This document shows positions 62,028-64,000 of a stretch of 64,000 bases of DNA, in pieces. Origin of the DNA: an uncultured bacterium (GTDB taxonomy: Bacteria; Actinomycetota; Coriobacteriia; Coriobacteriales; Atopobiaceae); assembly GCA_905214865.1 (NCBI GenBank), contig CAJMNO010000006.1, forward strand, positions 40,571 to 104,570, in the 5' to 3' direction. The position numbers and the translations under genes were made by a program. Below the pieces are notes generated by a model that was not told the origin of the DNA, did no database searches, and saw nothing but the letters and a program-made list of their open reading frames with translations. The first letter of the stretch is position 1. Each line of letters begins with the position of its first letter.

Positions 62028-62064
62028 AGTCGGCCAGCCCCAGGCAAACCGGGGCTGGCCGACT
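62028..62064 (-). terminator. Terminator of the transketolase genes
   Basis: AGTCGGCCAGCCCC and GGGGCTGGCCGACT pair perfectly (14 bp) across a 9-base loop, followed on the minus strand by TCGTTTCTGG. It lies 29 bp after the stop of the second subunit. Confidence 0.75.
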
Positions 62065-62092
62065 GAACCCTCGCGGGGAGAGGCGCCACTCG

Positions 62093-63028
62093 CTAGAAGC
62101 TCAGGGCAGCCTTCTCGATGCCATCGGCATCCAGGCCGTACTTGTGGAGAAGCTCCACGGCGGGGCCGGACTCGCCGAAGGTGTCCTGCACGCCAACGCG
62201 ACGGACGGGCACCGGATGACGCTCGGAGAGGACCTCGCACACGGCGCCACCAAGGCCGCCGAGGATGGAGTGCTCCTCCGCCGTGACCACGCGGCCGGTC
62301 TTCTCGGCGGACGCGCAGATCGCGTCCGCGTCGAGCGGCTTGACCGTGTGGGCGTTGATGACCTCGGCGTCCACGCCCTGCTTGGCGAGAGACTCCGCCG
62401 CCTCGAGCGCAGCGCCAACCATGAGGCCGCAGGCGACGATGGTGACGTCGGAGCCCTTGCGCAGGGTGACTGCCTTGCCCAGCTCGAAGTGGTAGTCGGG
62501 CGTGTCGTTGAAGACGGGCGTGGCGAGACGGGCGAACCTCATGTACACGGGACCCTCGTGCTCGTAGGCGGCCTTCACGACGGCACGCGCCTCCACGTCG
62601 TCCGACGGGACGACCACGGTCATGCCCGGGATGGTGCGCATGAGCGCGATGTCCTCGCAGCACTGGTGCGTGGCGCCGTCCTCGCCCACCGAGATGCCGG
62701 CGTGCGTGGCGCCGATCTTCACGTTGAGGTGGGGATAGCCGATGGAGTTGCGCACCTGCTCAAACGCGCGGCCGGCGGCGAACATGGCGAAGGTGCTCGC
62801 AAAGGCGACGCGGCCCGTGGTCGCAATGCCAGCGGCGATGCCCATCATGTCCGACTCGGCGATGCCGCAGTCGAAGAAGCGGTCGGGATACGCCGCCTTG
62901 AAGATGCCGGTCTTGGTTGCCGCGGCGAGGTCGGCGTCGAGCACCACGAAGTCGTCGTGGTCCTTGGCGAGGTCGACCAGAGCGTGGCCGTAGCTCTCGC
63001 GGGTTGCGATCTTCTTATCTGCCGACAT
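62093..63028 (-). CDS. tktB: Transketolase, C-terminal subunit
   Basis: The 311-residue half of a split transketolase, containing the pyrimidine-binding and C-terminal domains. The cofactor glutamate is in DCGIAESDMMGIAAGIA, and FASTFAMFAAGRAFEQVRNSI plus KIGATHAGISVGEDGATHQC are typical. The C-terminal domain has TVKPLDADAICASAEKTGRVV and EEHSILGGLGGAV. The ATG at 63028 is 2 bp from the stop of the N-terminal subunit gene. Both subunits are required for thiamine-diphosphate transfer of two-carbon units in the pentose phosphate pathway. Confidence 0.93.
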   Translation of the reverse strand: MSADKKIATRESYGHALVDLAKDHDDFVVLDADLAAATKTGIFKAAYPDRFFDCGIAESDMMGIAAGIATTGRVAFASTFAMFAAGRAFEQVRNSIGYPHLNVKIGATHAGISVGEDGATHQCCEDIALMRTIPGMTVVVPSDDVEARAVVKAAYEHEGPVYMRFARLATPVFNDTPDYHFELGKAVTLRKGSDVTIVACGLMVGAALEAAESLAKQGVDAEVINAHTVKPLDADAICASAEKTGRVVTAEEHSILGGLGGAVCEVLSERHPVPVRRVGVQDTFGESGPAVELLHKYGLDADGIEKAALSF

Positions 63029-63030
63029 GC

Positions 63031-63873
63031 CTACTCCCCCCTCTCGAGCTCGGCCATGGCCTGCTCGAACTGCTCGTCGTTGGGGGCCTTGCCGTGCCAG
63101 CCCACCTGGTTCTCCATGAACGAGACGCCCTTGCCCTTCACGGTCTTGGCCACGATGCACGTGGGCGCGCCCTTGGTGGCGCGGGCCTCGGCGAAGGCGG
63201 GACGGAGCTGGGCAAAGTCGTTGCCGTCCTCGACCTCGACGACATGCCACTTGAATGCGCGGAACTTCTCCGCGATGGGGGTGGCGGGGTTCACTTCCTC
63301 GATGGTTCCGTCAATCTGGAGCCCGTTCCAGTCGACGATGGCGCAGAGGTTGTCGAGGCCATGGTTGCCGGCGAACATGGCGGCCTCCCACACCTGGCCC
63401 TCCTCGAGCTCGCCATCGCCCAGGATCGCGTAGGTGCGCCAGGTCTCGCCCCAGTGCTTGGCGGCAAGCGCCATGCCCACGGCGGCGGAGATGCCCTGGC
63501 CCAGCGAACCCGTGCTCATGTCGACGCCGGGGGTGTCGTTCATGTTGGGGTGACCCTGCAGCCTGGAGCCGACGTGACGAAGCGTCTCGAGCTCCTTGGG
63601 AGGGAAGTAGCCGCGCTCCGCGAGGACGGAGTACAGCCCAGGCGCCGCGTGGCCCTTGGAGAGCACGAGGCGATCGCGCTTGGGGTCATCGGGGTTCTGC
63701 GGATCGACGTCCATCTCCTCGAAGTAGAGGTAGGTGAAGATGTCCGCCGCGGACAGCGACCCGCCGGGGTGACCCGACTTGGCTGCGTGCGTGCCGACGA
63801 TGACGCCCTGGCGAACGCGAGCGGCGATCTTCTCGAGCTCGGCGTCGGTGTGCTGAGACCTGGTTTCGGCCAT
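63031..63873 (-). CDS. tktA: Transketolase, N-terminal subunit
   Basis: The 280-residue subunit carries the diphosphate-binding domain. AKSGHPGGSLSAADIFTYLYF is the sugar and cofactor His region, SKGHAAPGLY follows, and the metal/TPP motif runs from ILGDGELEEGQVWEA to CAIVDWNGLQIDG (GDG-x~28-N). The C-terminal end KTVKGKGVSFMENQVGWHGK matches. AAGGAGAAGGG precedes the ATG at 63873. It is followed without a gap by the second subunit. A terminator hairpin lies just 24 bp upstream of the start. Confidence 0.94.
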   Translation of the reverse strand: MAETRSQHTDAELEKIAARVRQGVIVGTHAAKSGHPGGSLSAADIFTYLYFEEMDVDPQNPDDPKRDRLVLSKGHAAPGLYSVLAERGYFPPKELETLRHVGSRLQGHPNMNDTPGVDMSTGSLGQGISAAVGMALAAKHWGETWRTYAILGDGELEEGQVWEAAMFAGNHGLDNLCAIVDWNGLQIDGTIEEVNPATPIAEKFRAFKWHVVEVEDGNDFAQLRPAFAEARATKGAPTCIVAKTVKGKGVSFMENQVGWHGKAPNDEQFEQAMAELERGE

Positions 63874-63897
63874 GGTGCCCTTCTCCTTTCTAGGAAA

Positions 63898-63930
63898 ACG
63901 AGCCGGAAGGCCAGCTAGCCCCCGGCTCGT
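63898..63930 (-). terminator. Terminator between transaldolase-like and transketolase genes
   Basis: ACGAGCCGG and CCGGCTCGT pair across 15 bases, then CGTTTTCC on the minus strand. It lies between the gene at 63947-64000 and the tkt ribosome site, so it either ends the former transcript or attenuates tkt. Confidence 0.7.
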
Positions 63931-63946
63931 CTCAGTCTATCGCACC

Positions 63947-64000
63947 CTACGCCCCGGCGGAGACCTTCTCCCAGTCGGCGTCGAACTTCGCCCTGCCCTC
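63947..64000 (-). CDS. Possible transaldolase C-terminus (partial)
   Basis: Only 17 residues (GRAKFDADWEKVSAGA) and the stop lie within the window; the gene continues beyond base 64000. KF-x-ADWEKV at the very end is the usual close of transaldolase/fructose-6-phosphate aldolase-like proteins, which pair with transketolase in the pentose phosphate pathway. The call rests on this short tail and on position. Confidence 0.45.
   Translation of the reverse strand, partial: EGRAKFDADWEKVSAGA

Overview
The window is high-GC bacterial DNA with short intergenic gaps, purine-rich ribosome sites and frequent GTG/TTG starts. Gene content (an XRE-regulator/aminotransferase fusion, an eleven-box gut/oral actinobacterial metabolism set, a fused two-domain EcfA, AbiEi-like DUF559 proteins, DUF5648 surface repeats) suggests a Coriobacteriia species, most likely an Olsenella/Atopobium relative. 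The lineage call is inference from gene content, not a database match.

Layout. 1-11 kb: end of a Mn pyrophosphatase gene, a repeat-filled gap, then YfbR nucleotidase, TrmB, 1-phosphofructokinase, RecQ, a TMEM175-like channel, ThpR, a DUF1292 protein and a large DUF3825 protein. 11-20 kb: isocitrate dehydrogenase, facing a minus-strand run of proA, an ankyrin-like protein, a DUF2201/VWA protein and a MoxR-like ATPase; tag lies upstream. 20-29 kb: an accessory stretch with AbiE, a YdcF gene broken by an in-frame stop, Phd-Doc, an unknown protein, a secreted repeat/CAP protein and RelBE. 29-43 kb: mostly core metabolism (HTH-aminotransferase fusion, iron alcohol dehydrogenase, YbaK, glutaredoxin, nitrilase, Nudix, MalY-type lyase, radical SAM, HAD, SDR, CobW). 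45-51 kb: vitamin B6 locus pdxR<>pdxST, a large membrane protein, a deformylase-like protein and a flavin reductase. 52-64 kb: membrane protein, ABC exporter, a tryptophan-attenuated ECF transporter operon, two nitroreductases, and a split transketolase next to a transaldolase-like gene end.

The strongest unexplained signal is a family of 48-bp imperfect palindromes, TGGCAG...CTGCCA at the ends and a GTGAGYACTCAC or GTGTACAC centre. More than 30 full or half copies fill six gene-free gaps (about 0.3-1.2, 10.4-11.1, 19.4-20.2, 44.0-45.0, 52.0-52.5 and 61.4-61.9 kb). They are organised: a box resembling GCGTTTTCCCAGTTGG starts 38-39 bp before the first palindrome, the second palindrome follows at a 72-bp period, and an inverted box plus half palindrome closes the unit. 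The result is a near-symmetric module of roughly 340 bp, found almost intact at least four times. The second strong signal is a 26-codon leader with three consecutive Trp codons and a terminator hairpin ahead of the ECF operon, which assigns that transporter to tryptophan.
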